Source: Lachnospiraceae bacterium
GTDB lineage: Bacteria > Bacillota > Clostridia > Lachnospirales > Lachnospiraceae
Assembly (NCBI GenBank): GCA_015056915.1
Contig: SVFK01000003.1
Span: forward strand, 1 to 64,000
Direction of reading: 5' to 3'
DNA: 64,000 bases
In this document: positions 44,038 through 53,366 of the stretch, in pieces
Layout: each line of letters begins with the position of its first letter
How positions within the stretch are numbered: position 1 is the first letter of the stretch
The notes under the pieces: generated by a model
Database searches by the model: none
What the model saw: the letters and a program-made list of their open reading frames with translations, nothing else
What the model was told of the DNA's origin: nothing
Translations under genes and position numbers: made by a program

Positions 44038-44877
44038 ATGAATTATCAATGGTATCCCGGTCATATGACGAAGGCAAAGCGTATGATGCAGGAGAACATC
44101 AAGCTGATAGATTTGATTATTGAATTGGTGGATGCACGCATTCCTTTGAGTAGCCGTAATCCGGATATAGACGAGTTGGGAAAAGGAAAAGCACGAATTG
44201 TGTTGTTAAATAAGTCTGATTTGGCAGACCCCATATATAATAAGCAGTGGTTTTCTTACTTTACAGAGCAGGGAGCCAGTGTTTTGGAGATTAATTCCAA
44301 GAGCGGTGCGGGTATAAAGGCCATACAGGGGCTTGTGCAGGAGGCTTGTAAGGAGAAAATCGAAAGAGACCGCAAGCGTGGTATTGTGAATCGTCCCATT
44401 CGGGCGATGGTGGTGGGTATTCCCAATGTGGGCAAGTCCACTTTTATCAATTCCTTTGCAGGAAAGGCTTGCACCAAGACGGGCAACAAGCCCGGTGTTA
44501 CCAAAGGAAAGCAATGGATTCGACTGAATAAGAATTTGGAATTGCTTGATACCCCCGGTATTCTATGGCCCAAATTTGAGGATCAGCAGGTGGGAATGAA
44601 ATTAGCATTCATCGGTTCCATGAATGATGAAATTATTATTATGGACGAGCTTGCCTGTGACCTGCTTCGCACCTTAAAGGAATTGTATCCCAAAGCGATT
44701 AGTGACAGATATGAAGTCACTTTACGTGAGAAGGATATAGAGGTTCTTTCGGATATTGCAGAGAGCAGAAAGTGTTATACCAAAGGCGATGTGCTTGATT
44801 TGAATAAGGCAGCTGCAATCGTAATAGATGATTTTCGAAGCGGAAGACTCGGAAGGATTACTTTGGAAAGACCTTAA
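44038..44877 (+). CDS. rbgA: Ribosome biogenesis GTPase RbgA (YlqF)
   Basis: A 279-residue circularly permuted GTPase. G4 NKSDLAD precedes G1 GIPNVGKSTFIN and G3 LLDTPGILWPKFE. It starts NYQWYPGHMTKA as in YlqF. RbgA acts in a late step of 50S assembly, including L16 incorporation. ATG 44038 follows GGAAGGA and is chosen over the upstream in-frame ATG at 44017. It is placed before rnhB as in B. subtilis, with a lepB gene inserted between. Confidence 0.96.
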   Translation: MNYQWYPGHMTKAKRMMQENIKLIDLIIELVDARIPLSSRNPDIDELGKGKARIVLLNKSDLADPIYNKQWFSYFTEQGASVLEINSKSGAGIKAIQGLVQEACKEKIERDRKRGIVNRPIRAMVVGIPNVGKSTFINSFAGKACTKTGNKPGVTKGKQWIRLNKNLELLDTPGILWPKFEDQQVGMKLAFIGSMNDEIIIMDELACDLLRTLKELYPKAISDRYEVTLREKDIEVLSDIAESRKCYTKGDVLDLNKAAAIVIDDFRSGRLGRITLERP

Positions 44878-44888
44878 GGAGACATGTT

Positions 44889-45446
44889 ATGAATAAAGTG
44901 TTGAAGGAACTTTTGAATACCGGTATCTATTTGTTGGTTGTGCTGGGGCTCACATATTTGCTAATAACCTTTGTGGGACAAAGAACTGAGGTAGAGGGCG
45001 CTTCTATGGAGCCCACCCTATATGATGGTGACAATCTAATTGTGGATAAGCTGACTTACCAGTTTGAAGATCCACAGCGCTTTGATATTATTGTATTTCC
45101 CTTTCAATATCAGGAGAATACTTATTACATTAAGAGAATTATCGGGTTGCCCGGTGAGACGGTACGCATTGATGATGCGGGAAATATCTATATTACCGAT
45201 GAGAGTGGGGAGCGGCGATTAGAAGAAAACTATGGCAAGGAGATTATCAGCCCGGAACACATCGGTATAGCAGGAGAGCCTATTATACTGGGTGATGATG
45301 AATATTTTGTGATGGGTGACAATCGCAATAACAGTAGTGATAGTCGCACGGAAATTGTAGGTAATATTCATCGTGATAATATTGTTGGTCGGGCATGGGT
45401 ACGAATCTGGCCTTTTGAAAGCTTTGGTGTGTTAAAGCATCAGTAA
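44889..45446 (+). CDS. lepB: Signal peptidase I (second copy)
   Basis: A 185-residue type I signal peptidase. Membrane segment ~11-28 (LNTGIYLLVVLGLTYLLI), catalytic serine in GASMEPTLYDGD, lysine in YYIKRIIGLPGE and the conserved MGDNRNNSSDSR. It is clearly diverged from the first copy, with a different N-terminus and spacing, so the two are old paralogues and not a recent duplication. AAGGAGA precedes the ATG. Confidence 0.95.
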   Translation: MNKVLKELLNTGIYLLVVLGLTYLLITFVGQRTEVEGASMEPTLYDGDNLIVDKLTYQFEDPQRFDIIVFPFQYQENTYYIKRIIGLPGETVRIDDAGNIYITDESGERRLEENYGKEIISPEHIGIAGEPIILGDDEYFVMGDNRNNSSDSRTEIVGNIHRDNIVGRAWVRIWPFESFGVLKHQ

Positions 45447-45457
45447 GGAGCGAATTT

Positions 45458-46213
45458 ATGAAAAGTACAAAAGAGATAAAAGAACTGTTTCAGGCAGCTT
45501 GCATAGATAAGCTGCCTGAATTAATAAAGGAATACGAGGTAGATGAGAGAGCCGGCATCCAAAAAATTGTTATATCGGCACAGAAGCGATTACAGGCTTA
45601 TGAAAAAGAGTTGCAACGTACAGAGCAGTTGAAAAGCTATGAAAAGCAGTATGCTAAGTATCGTTACATCTGCGGTATTGATGAGGTGGGCAGAGGACCC
45701 CTTGCGGGACCTGTGGTGGCAGGTGCGGTAATATTGCCGAAGGATTGTGATATTTTATATATTAATGATTCTAAGCAGCTCTCCGAAAAAAAGAGAGAAG
45801 AGCTTTATGATATTATTATGAAAGAGGCAGTGGCATGTGCAGTGGGCTATGCTACGCCGGAGAGAATTGATAAAATCAATATTTTGCAGGCTACCTATGA
45901 GGCGATGCGGGAAGCGATTGGAAAGCTGACACCATCACCGGATATTTTGTTAAATGATGCGGTAACCATTCCCGGGGTGTCTATCAGACAGATTCCCATT
46001 ATCAAGGGAGATGCCAAAAGTATTTCCATTGGAGCTGCAAGCATTATTGCCAAGGTGACCAGAGACAGATTGATGGTAGAGTATGATAAGGTGTTTCCGG
46101 AATATGATTTTGCCGGAAATAAAGGGTATGGTAGTGCTACACATATAGAGGCACTGAAAAAATATGGTCCTACCCCTATTCACAGAAGAAGCTTTATTAA
46201 AAATTTTGTATAG
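45458..46213 (+). CDS. rnhB: Ribonuclease HII
   Basis: A 251-residue RNase HII with an N-terminal helical extension of ~70 residues, as in B. subtilis RnhB. Catalytic acids are in CGIDEVGRGPLAGPV (Asp, Glu), NDAVTI and IIKGDAKSISIGAASIIAK. It cuts RNA-DNA hybrids and single ribonucleotides in DNA. AAGGAG precedes the ATG. It sits directly after lepB. Confidence 0.96.
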   Translation: MKSTKEIKELFQAACIDKLPELIKEYEVDERAGIQKIVISAQKRLQAYEKELQRTEQLKSYEKQYAKYRYICGIDEVGRGPLAGPVVAGAVILPKDCDILYINDSKQLSEKKREELYDIIMKEAVACAVGYATPERIDKINILQATYEAMREAIGKLTPSPDILLNDAVTIPGVSIRQIPIIKGDAKSISIGAASIIAKVTRDRLMVEYDKVFPEYDFAGNKGYGSATHIEALKKYGPTPIHRRSFIKNFV

Positions 46214-46280
46214 AAATACATTGGATTTAGAATGGATGATATGGAACTGATAACTGACGATAGGAAAGGAGTATGAACGG

Positions 46281-48110
46281 ATGAAGCTGACAGAACTGTT
46301 TACAGGTGAAAAGCAGATAGCGGATACATCGGGCAAACATCAGACGGGAGCCGTTCAGAACACCTCTATGATGAAGCGTCAAATTCACGCTTTGGTTCCG
46401 GGGCAGACTATTCAAGGTGAGCTGATAGCGCGAAATGGCAGTGAAGTGCAGATAAGGCTCTCAGAGGATATGGTTATTAAGGCTCGTTTAGAGCAAAATA
46501 TGAATCTGGAAGTGGGTAAAACCATCACCTTTGAAGTAAAAAATAATGGGCAATCATTGCTTTTAAGTCCGCTTTATGCCAATATGGCAACAGATGCCAA
46601 TGTATTAAAGGCATTGGATATGGCATCTCTTCCCGTGACACAAAGTACAGTTGAGATGACAGAGCAAATGATGCAGGCGGGGCTTTCCATTGATCGCAAT
46701 TCCCTTCAACAGGTATTCCGGGAAAGCAATATGTTTGCCAATACCGATATAAAGGATATTGTGGATTTGCACAAGTTGTCCATGCCGGTGAATGAAAGTA
46801 ACTTGTCCCAGCTGTCTTCTTATAAAAATCTTACGCATCAATTAGTGACAGGACTGAATAATTGTCTGGAGGTATTACCTGATACAGTACAGAATTTGCT
46901 ATACACCGGTGATGTGGCGGGAGCAGAGCAGTTGTATCAGGAACTGTTACATATAGTGGGTGATACTGCACAGGAAGCAGGTAACACGACAGCATATGGT
47001 AATACACAGCTACAGACTGTGGAAGCACAGAGGACACAGATGCCGATTGGCGAAGGGCAACATCCTGCCTTAATGCAGACAGCAGACGGACAGCTAATGG
47101 TACTTATACCACCCGCAGAGGGACAGGGACAAGTGCTTGCGTTCCCCGGAGACGGACAATTACTTGAGGCATTATTACATCCTGAAAACCGGCTATTGCT
47201 ACAACAGCTTGCCAAGGGGGACAACAGCCAACTATTGCAGGCGCTTTCCGGTGGAGATAATGTGCAACTACTGCAGGTACTGACACAAGGTGCTGAAAAT
47301 ACGGTAACACAGGGTGAATACAGTCAGCTCATACAAAATCAGGAGGGGCTTACCCGGCTGATGCAGGCATTGTCGCAGGGCGGAAACAGACAGGCTATGC
47401 AGAGTCTGCTTCAAAATAATAGTGGAAATCTATTGCAAATGATTGCGCACGCATCAAATCATACAATCGGCGCACAGCTTTCGCCGTTGGGAGGATTTTT
47501 GAAAAACAGTGTGCAAAACATGTGGACTCTGACAACGGAAGAGGTTGCAGAACCGAAACAGGTGGAGGCTTTTTACAACAGGTTGGACAAGCATTTGAAG
47601 AGCCTGACACAGGTACTTGAAAATGTCAATCAGACAGGTTCAGAGGCTTACCGTGCTACCGCTAATCTGTCTCAGAATCTTGACTTTTTACAGCAGCTGA
47701 ATCAGGCATATACCTTTATACAATTCCCCCTTCGTTTGCAGCAGGGAGAGAATGCCCATGGAGAGCTTTTTGTGTACACCAATAAAAAGCATCTGGCAGC
47801 AAAGGATGGACAAATTAGTGCATTGTTACATTTGGATATGGAGCATCTTGGGCCGGTAGATGTATATGTTGCAATGCAAAGCGAAAAGGTGAACACCAGA
47901 TTTTATGTGCAGGATGATGAGATGCTTGATTTCTTATCAGAGCATATGGACATCCTTACGGAGCGTTTAAATGCAAGAGGGTATCAATGTAACTGCGAAA
48001 TGCAGGTAAGAGAAACAGCGGAAGAACAGCCAAAAGGCACGATTCATGAGATATTGCAGGCAGAGCATTTTGTTTCCGTTGCACAGTATGCCTTTGATGT
48101 GAGGACATAG
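46281..48110 (+). CDS. YlqG-like protein with FliK C-terminal (flagellar hook-length control-like) domain
   Basis: A 609-residue protein. The middle (~215-410) is a low-complexity Gln/Leu/Gly-rich region (QLLQALSGGDNVQLLQVL and similar). The C-terminal ~120 residues (GENAHGELFVYTNKKHL, then LGPVDVYVAMQ and VNTRFYV) resemble the FliK hook-length control domain. In B. subtilis ylqG lies between rnhB and ylqH, the order seen here. It may be a secretion-associated ruler-like protein, but its location in a housekeeping cluster instead of a flagellar operon argues for a separate or unknown role. GAAAGGAG precedes it. Confidence 0.72.
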   Translation: MKLTELFTGEKQIADTSGKHQTGAVQNTSMMKRQIHALVPGQTIQGELIARNGSEVQIRLSEDMVIKARLEQNMNLEVGKTITFEVKNNGQSLLLSPLYANMATDANVLKALDMASLPVTQSTVEMTEQMMQAGLSIDRNSLQQVFRESNMFANTDIKDIVDLHKLSMPVNESNLSQLSSYKNLTHQLVTGLNNCLEVLPDTVQNLLYTGDVAGAEQLYQELLHIVGDTAQEAGNTTAYGNTQLQTVEAQRTQMPIGEGQHPALMQTADGQLMVLIPPAEGQGQVLAFPGDGQLLEALLHPENRLLLQQLAKGDNSQLLQALSGGDNVQLLQVLTQGAENTVTQGEYSQLIQNQEGLTRLMQALSQGGNRQAMQSLLQNNSGNLLQMIAHASNHTIGAQLSPLGGFLKNSVQNMWTLTTEEVAEPKQVEAFYNRLDKHLKSLTQVLENVNQTGSEAYRATANLSQNLDFLQQLNQAYTFIQFPLRLQQGENAHGELFVYTNKKHLAAKDGQISALLHLDMEHLGPVDVYVAMQSEKVNTRFYVQDDEMLDFLSEHMDILTERLNARGYQCNCEMQVRETAEEQPKGTIHEILQAEHFVSVAQYAFDVRT

Positions 48111-48111
48111 T

Positions 48112-48393
48112 ATGAAGGAAGAAAAGAAAATCAAACAGGCCATAGCGCTGGAATATAATCCGGAAGAGGATGCACCGAAGGTCATTGCCAGCGGGCGTGG
48201 TCTTCTGGCAGAGAAAATTATTGAAAAGGCCAAGGAAAGCGATGTTCCTATACACCGTGATGATAAGCTCGCGGACACCTTGTCCAGACTGGAAATCGGC
48301 GATGCCATACCGCCGGAGCTGTACGAGGTAGTGGCAGAGATTCTCGTCTTTGTGGATTCGATGGATAAATTAAAATCAAAGCTGAAGCATTAG
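48112..48393 (+). CDS. YlqH: FlhB C-terminal-like protein
   Basis: A 93-residue protein homologous to the cytoplasmic domain of FlhB/EscU export-gate proteins: KQAIALEYNPEEDAPKVIASGRG, then IPIHRDDKLADTL-like VPIHRDDKLADTLS and IPPELYEVVAEIL. The NPTH autocleavage site is absent and there is no membrane domain. In flagellar export FlhB-C interacts with FliK, and here a FliK-like gene ends one base upstream, so the two probably act together. Confidence 0.85.
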   Translation: MKEEKKIKQAIALEYNPEEDAPKVIASGRGLLAEKIIEKAKESDVPIHRDDKLADTLSRLEIGDAIPPELYEVVAEILVFVDSMDKLKSKLKH

Positions 48394-48453
48394 ACCTACA
48401 GCTACAAAATGCAGAAGCTGTAGACAATATGGGGAAAGGCAGGAAAAGGGGAA

Positions 48454-48816
48454 GTGAACACAAGGCAGAAGGGTGCCGACAAGGAACAACTGGCAGTAGA
48501 TTACCTGACGAAGCAGGGGATGCGTATTGTGGAACGCAATTTCCGTGGAAAACAGGGAGAAATAGATATTATCGGCTATCATAATCAGTATTTGGTGTTT
48601 GTGGAGGTGAAATACCGCAGTAGTGAGGTAAAGGGCAGTGCCCTTGCAGCTGTGGATGCAAGGAAACAGCGACAGATATGTAAGGTGGCCGATTATTACC
48701 GCTATTTGCACAGGCTTGGTGAGAATACCATGGTGCGATATGATGTAATTGCCATACAGGGGGAGTGCATACAATGGATTCAGAATGCATTTTGGCATAT
48801 CTATAGTCGCGGATGA
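48454..48816 (+). CDS. YraN-family (UPF0102) nuclease-like protein
   Basis: A 120-residue protein with the endonuclease-like core RNFRGKQGEIDIIGYH and LVFVEVKYR, i.e. the acidic and lysine residues of a PD-(D/E)xK fold. Holliday junction or DNA processing activity is proposed for the family but not established. It starts at a GTG preceded by AGGAAAAGGGG. It follows ylqH after 60 bp, the usual rnhB-YraN neighbourhood. Confidence 0.88.
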   Translation: MNTRQKGADKEQLAVDYLTKQGMRIVERNFRGKQGEIDIIGYHNQYLVFVEVKYRSSEVKGSALAAVDARKQRQICKVADYYRYLHRLGENTMVRYDVIAIQGECIQWIQNAFWHIYSRG

Positions 48817-48826
48817 AAGGATGAAT

Positions 48827-49741
48827 ATGTATCAGCTGGAAAGAGCATTTCGCAGGAGCGGAGCAGTATTACGACAGAATCAGTGCGGAGAAATAGAATA
48901 TCTTACCTTTCCTTTATTGGAAGAGACCGGATGCGTAGAGCATCTGTTCAGCACCAGACTGGGCGGTGTCAGTAAGGGAGAATTTGCGAGCATGAACCTT
49001 AGCTTTCAGAGGGGAGATGCCCCGGAATGTGTACTTGAAAATTACAGGCGCATTGCATCGATTCTGAAGGTGTCGCTTGAGGATATGGTAACCTCTAAGC
49101 AAACCCACACTACCAATATCAAGTTAATAACAAAAGAAGATAAGGGTAAGGGAGTTATAAAACCCCTTGATTATGATGATATAGATGGATTGATTACGCA
49201 GGAAGAAGGCATTGTACTGGTGACCTCCTATGCGGATTGTGTACCATTGTATTTTGTGGATCCCATAAAGCGTGCTATTGGGCTTGCCCACTCCGGCTGG
49301 AGGGGAACCGTACAGCAGATGGGGGCATGTATGGTAAGAGCCATGGAAGAACAATTCGGAAGCAAGCCGGAGGATATCAGAGCAGCAATCGGACCTTCCA
49401 TATGTCAGGATTGTTATGAGGTCAGTGAAGATGTTGCACAGGCCTTTCGGGAAAGTCTTGCGGGTATGGAGGATATTGTACAGGAGATTTGTGACAGTGG
49501 TTGTTACAAGGACACCAAGCCTTTCTGTAAGGTGTTGGAGGACGGACGGGAACCCGGCAAATATCAGCTGGATTTGTGGCTTGCCAATCTGATTATTTTG
49601 AGAAAAGCAGGTATTCCTCTGAAGCAGATAGCCGTTACGGATATTTGCACCTGTCACAACCCGGACTATCTTTTTTCTCACAGAGCAAGCAAGGGGAAAA
49701 GAGGAGCCTTGGAAGCGTTTTTAATGTTAAGGGAATCTTAA
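48827..49741 (+). CDS. pgeF: PgeF: laccase-domain peptidoglycan editing / purine nucleoside phosphorylase
   Basis: A 304-residue multicopper-oxidase-like (YfiH/YlmD, DUF152) protein. The metal motif residues lie in SKQTHTTNI, SYADCVPLYFVDP and AHSGWRGT, and a further Cys/His set is in ICTCHNPDYLFSHRA near the end. The family has purine nucleoside phosphorylase and adenosine deaminase activity; in E. coli it prevents misincorporation of serine in peptidoglycan stems. ATG 48827 is chosen because GAAAGG lies 6 bases before it; longer frames overlap yraN. Confidence 0.9.
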   Translation: MYQLERAFRRSGAVLRQNQCGEIEYLTFPLLEETGCVEHLFSTRLGGVSKGEFASMNLSFQRGDAPECVLENYRRIASILKVSLEDMVTSKQTHTTNIKLITKEDKGKGVIKPLDYDDIDGLITQEEGIVLVTSYADCVPLYFVDPIKRAIGLAHSGWRGTVQQMGACMVRAMEEQFGSKPEDIRAAIGPSICQDCYEVSEDVAQAFRESLAGMEDIVQEICDSGCYKDTKPFCKVLEDGREPGKYQLDLWLANLIILRKAGIPLKQIAVTDICTCHNPDYLFSHRASKGKRGALEAFLMLRES

Positions 49742-49868
49742 TAAAAATCTTATGGAACACTTAAATAATATTTGGTTAAATCATAAGTATATGGCAATAA
49801 AGCCGATGGTTGAGTATTTATTATAAGGGTAAGCGTATTTTTACAAAGGAATGACGGAGGGAACAATT

Positions 49869-50564
49869 ATGACAAATATTCTAGTATGTGATGACGATAA
49901 GGAAATAGTTGATGCGATAGAAATCTATCTGAGTCAGGACGGATATCAGATATTTAAGGCTTATGACGGACAACAGGCCATTCAGATTCTGGATAAGGAA
50001 GATATTCATCTGCTCATTATGGACATTATGATGCCCAAGCTTGACGGTATCCGTGCCACCTTGAAAATCAGAGAGTACAGCAGTATTCCGATTATTATTT
50101 TGTCAGCCAAGTCAGAGGACACAGACAAGATACTGGGGTTGAATATCGGCGCAGATGATTATATTTGTAAGCCCTTTAACCCTTTGGAATTACAGGCTCG
50201 TGTTAAATCGAACCTGCGCAGATATACATCACTGGGAAGTCTGAATAATGAGAGCAAATCCATCTATCAGGTCGGAGGGCTAGTGCTGAATGATGATACC
50301 AAGCAGGTTACGGTAGATGATGAATTGGTGAAGATGACTCCCATTGAATATAATATTTTACTTCTTTTGATGAAGAATCAGGGAAGAGTATTTTCCATTA
50401 ATCAGATTTATGAAAGCATTTGGAATGAGGATGCCATAGGTGCTGATAACACGGTGGCGGTACACATTCGCCATATCCGTGAGAAAATCGAAATTAATCC
50501 CAAGGAGCCACGTTATCTTAAAGTGGTGTGGGGTGTGGGATATAAAATTGATAAGGAACAGTAG
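49869..50564 (+). CDS. OmpR/PhoB-family response regulator
   Basis: A 231-residue response regulator. Receiver domain ~1-115 with the acidic pocket CDDD, phospho-acceptor Asp52 in IMDIMMPKLDG, and Lys in YICKPF. The C-terminal winged helix (~130-231) has MTPIEYNILLLLM and VAVHIRHIREKIE. It is close in type to VanR. ATG 49869 follows CGGAGGG. It is 14 bp upstream of its kinase. The 127-bp region before it is AT-rich with no promoter I can support. Confidence 0.95.
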   Translation: MTNILVCDDDKEIVDAIEIYLSQDGYQIFKAYDGQQAIQILDKEDIHLLIMDIMMPKLDGIRATLKIREYSSIPIIILSAKSEDTDKILGLNIGADDYICKPFNPLELQARVKSNLRRYTSLGSLNNESKSIYQVGGLVLNDDTKQVTVDDELVKMTPIEYNILLLLMKNQGRVFSINQIYESIWNEDAIGADNTVAVHIRHIREKIEINPKEPRYLKVVWGVGYKIDKEQ

Positions 50565-50578
50565 ATTAGAGGAAGGGT

Positions 50579-53311
50579 ATGCGGTTTATGAGAAAACCAA
50601 CATATAAACGTCTGGGACTTGGTTTTTTACAACATCTGGTTGCCATGTTTATCATGGTGGCAATAGCCGGGATTTTATTTAACTCCTATATTGCGATAGA
50701 TTCCATGGATGGCAATAAGGTGTACTGGCTGTCTCCTTTAGATACGGAGCCGGAGTTTGAAGATTCAGCAGTTTTTCGTGATATTTTTGAGACAGCGGTT
50801 TCGGATATTACAAGATTGGTAATTATCAAAGGTCAGGTGGAGACAGACGGAGTATTTGATTCACACAAGGCGATAGACATAACAAAGTTTGCGAATCGGA
50901 AGGGAAATGGAAACGGCTGTAAGGTTACAGCGAAATATGAATTAGAGGATTTGATAAAATGGGGAAAATACGGTATAGAGTATACCAATCGCTCCATGAG
51001 TATGTCAGACTTTGTAAATTATTTCGGAACAGCTACTGCTTCGGTAAATTATGCGCTGGATGAAAGCGGACAGCTCTATTTTGCCGGCTTTTATGATGCG
51101 GCTTTTTGGCCAACGATTTCCTATGATGCTGTTAATTATCAGAGTCAGGAGGCGATTGCCGCAAGGGCAAGGACTCTTGAAGAAACTGCACTGATAGAGG
51201 CACAGATGCAGAAGTATACCATTGAGCAGTTAGAGGATATGGCCTTTTCTTTTATTATGGCGGAAACAACAGAGGATATTTCCTTGACAAGAGAAGAAGA
51301 CGGCAGTCTCACGGTGTATTTTCCGATTGTTAATGGCAGATATTCTACTGTAGATGGTGAAAACCAATTAATTGCTTATGCCGGTAACTGGGTGGATTAC
51401 GTGAAGCTTCAGAGCAATCTTGAAGAAGCGATTACCAATCTTTCTGCAAATTATGAAATGTATCAGAATTGCAATCCTCTGTATCTGGAGGATAAGAGCA
51501 ACCTTAAATATGTCGTTCGTATGCTGACGGAAGATGGTGTAAAAACCTATACAAATGTTTCAGAGATGGAAGCAGCAGAGGAGAGTGCTATCACAGATTA
51601 TTTTTCTGAGTATAGACGATATCTGATTTATTATCCTGACAGCTTGGAATTCACAGGAAACACCAGCATGACGGAGGAGGAAATCTACAGCTATTTAAGC
51701 GAATATGAATATGCATATCCTGAGACAACACATATCTGGATTGGCGTGGATACCAATTACCCCATAGCAGGCGATGCCTTTTATAATGCCAATGCTGTAT
51801 TTCAGAGAATCGTTCCCAATATTGGGTTTATTCTAATTTTCTGTGTGATTATGGGCTTGGCCTGGCTGATGCTGAATATATACCTTACGGTAACGGCAGG
51901 TGTGGTCTATGATGAGCATAATGAGATGGTGCATTATCTGAATGGATTTGATCGTATCTGGACAGAGGTTATGCTTCTGGTCAGTGCAGGTTGCGCATTT
52001 GTTGCTTATTTAGGATATAAGGAGCTTTTAGCAATTGCCGATATGGTATATGCAAGCCATTCGGAAATATTGGGGGCCAACATCACTAGTGTGCAGGAAT
52101 ATGGTTCCTTTGCCGCATATGGTTTCCTGTTTAGTATGACCTTTAGTATCATATGGTATAGCTTTGTAAGAAGAATTAAGAACCGTAATCTGTGGAGAGA
52201 CAGTTTTGTTCACTGGCTGTTAGAACATATTAGAAGAGGGATATACTTTGTTTTATCGCACAGAAATACAGCTGTCAGTACCTTGATTCCGTATAATTTG
52301 TTTATACTGGTTAATCTGGTAGGAATCTTTTTGATTTTTAAGAATCAAAAAAACGGTATATGGGGACTGCTTCTGATAGTTGGAATCATTTTGTTTGATG
52401 GTATTATCGGAGTGTTGCTTTTTAAGCATAAAGCAGAGCAGCTTGATATAGTAGACGGAATCAAAAGAATCCGTGATGGTGAAGTGGATTATAAGCTGGA
52501 GGTTGAGACCCTGCATGGTGATAACCGTGAGATGGCAGATGCGGTAAATAATATTGGTGAGGGTATTCGTAAAGCTGTTAATACCAGTATGAAGGATGAA
52601 CAGATGAAAACGGATTTGATTACCAATGTATCTCATGATATTAAGACCCCATTGACCTCCATTATTAATTATGTGGATTTGTTGAAACGACTGGATATTG
52701 AGGAGGAGCCGGCAAAGAGTTATATTGGGATATTGGATAGCAAATCTCAGAGATTGAAGCAGCTGGCGGACGATTTGGTGGAGGCATCCAAAATTTCTTC
52801 CGGAAATATTGAGTTGAATATGGAGAAGCTGAATCTCACAGAGCTGATGAATCAGGCAATTGGTGAATTTGTTGACAGGCTGGAAGAAAAGAAGCTGACA
52901 GTTGTGTTTGACGGAGGAACGACGCCGGCTATTATTTATGCAGATAGTCGCAGAATGTGGCGAGTTATTGAAAATCTGTTTCATAATGTGTGCAAATATG
53001 CCATGGAAGGTACGCGTGTGTATGTTGACATGACAGTTGCAGAAGGAAAAATAGAAATGTCCATGAAAAACATTTCAGACCGTCAGATGAATATTCAGGC
53101 AGATGACCTGACGGAGCGTTTTATCCGCGGAGATGCCTCCAGAACCACAGAAGGAAGCGGTTTGGGATTGTTTATAGCCAAGAGCTTTACCAAGGTGCAG
53201 GGCGGAGTATTTACTATTTATCTGGACGGAGATTTGTTTAAGGTGACATTGTGTTTCCCGGAATATGTAGAGCCCCTTGTGCAGGTGGAAGAGGAGCCGA
53301 ACGTGGAATAA
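50579..53311 (+). CDS. Multi-pass membrane sensor histidine kinase
   Basis: A 910-residue kinase. Membrane segment 1 (~18-40) is followed by a large extracytoplasmic region (~41-410), then five more hydrophobic segments (~411-437, 461-480, 512-530, 569-588, 597-618) and a HAMP-like stretch (KRIRDGEVDYKLE). The HisKA domain has His686 in NVSHDIKTPLTS. The HATPase domain has N-box IENLFHNVCKYA and GSGLGLFIAKS. The arrangement of an outer domain plus a multi-pass block is unlike simple two-pass kinases. The signal is unknown. ATG 50588 is an alternative start. It ends before a terminator shared with the convergent acyltransferase. Confidence 0.92.
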   Translation: MRFMRKPTYKRLGLGFLQHLVAMFIMVAIAGILFNSYIAIDSMDGNKVYWLSPLDTEPEFEDSAVFRDIFETAVSDITRLVIIKGQVETDGVFDSHKAIDITKFANRKGNGNGCKVTAKYELEDLIKWGKYGIEYTNRSMSMSDFVNYFGTATASVNYALDESGQLYFAGFYDAAFWPTISYDAVNYQSQEAIAARARTLEETALIEAQMQKYTIEQLEDMAFSFIMAETTEDISLTREEDGSLTVYFPIVNGRYSTVDGENQLIAYAGNWVDYVKLQSNLEEAITNLSANYEMYQNCNPLYLEDKSNLKYVVRMLTEDGVKTYTNVSEMEAAEESAITDYFSEYRRYLIYYPDSLEFTGNTSMTEEEIYSYLSEYEYAYPETTHIWIGVDTNYPIAGDAFYNANAVFQRIVPNIGFILIFCVIMGLAWLMLNIYLTVTAGVVYDEHNEMVHYLNGFDRIWTEVMLLVSAGCAFVAYLGYKELLAIADMVYASHSEILGANITSVQEYGSFAAYGFLFSMTFSIIWYSFVRRIKNRNLWRDSFVHWLLEHIRRGIYFVLSHRNTAVSTLIPYNLFILVNLVGIFLIFKNQKNGIWGLLLIVGIILFDGIIGVLLFKHKAEQLDIVDGIKRIRDGEVDYKLEVETLHGDNREMADAVNNIGEGIRKAVNTSMKDEQMKTDLITNVSHDIKTPLTSIINYVDLLKRLDIEEEPAKSYIGILDSKSQRLKQLADDLVEASKISSGNIELNMEKLNLTELMNQAIGEFVDRLEEKKLTVVFDGGTTPAIIYADSRRMWRVIENLFHNVCKYAMEGTRVYVDMTVAEGKIEMSMKNISDRQMNIQADDLTERFIRGDASRTTEGSGLGLFIAKSFTKVQGGVFTIYLDGDLFKVTLCFPEYVEPLVQVEEEPNVE

Positions 53312-53334
53312 TAGAGTATAGTGTGATGAAAGAT

Positions 53335-53366
53335 AAAGGTGTGTTTTTATGAAAACACACCTTTAT
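53335..53366. terminator. Bidirectional terminator between the kinase and acyltransferase genes
   Basis: AAAGGTGTGTTTT pairs perfectly with AAAACACACCTTT (13 bp) around a 4-nt loop. T-rich tracts lie on both sides, so it can stop both convergent transcripts. It touches the acyltransferase stop codon. Confidence 0.82.

Noticed and set aside
53335..53366. Insertion sequence ends around the acyltransferase
   Set aside because: The inverted repeat here is a simple bidirectional terminator, and no matching repeat is seen at the other end of the gene.
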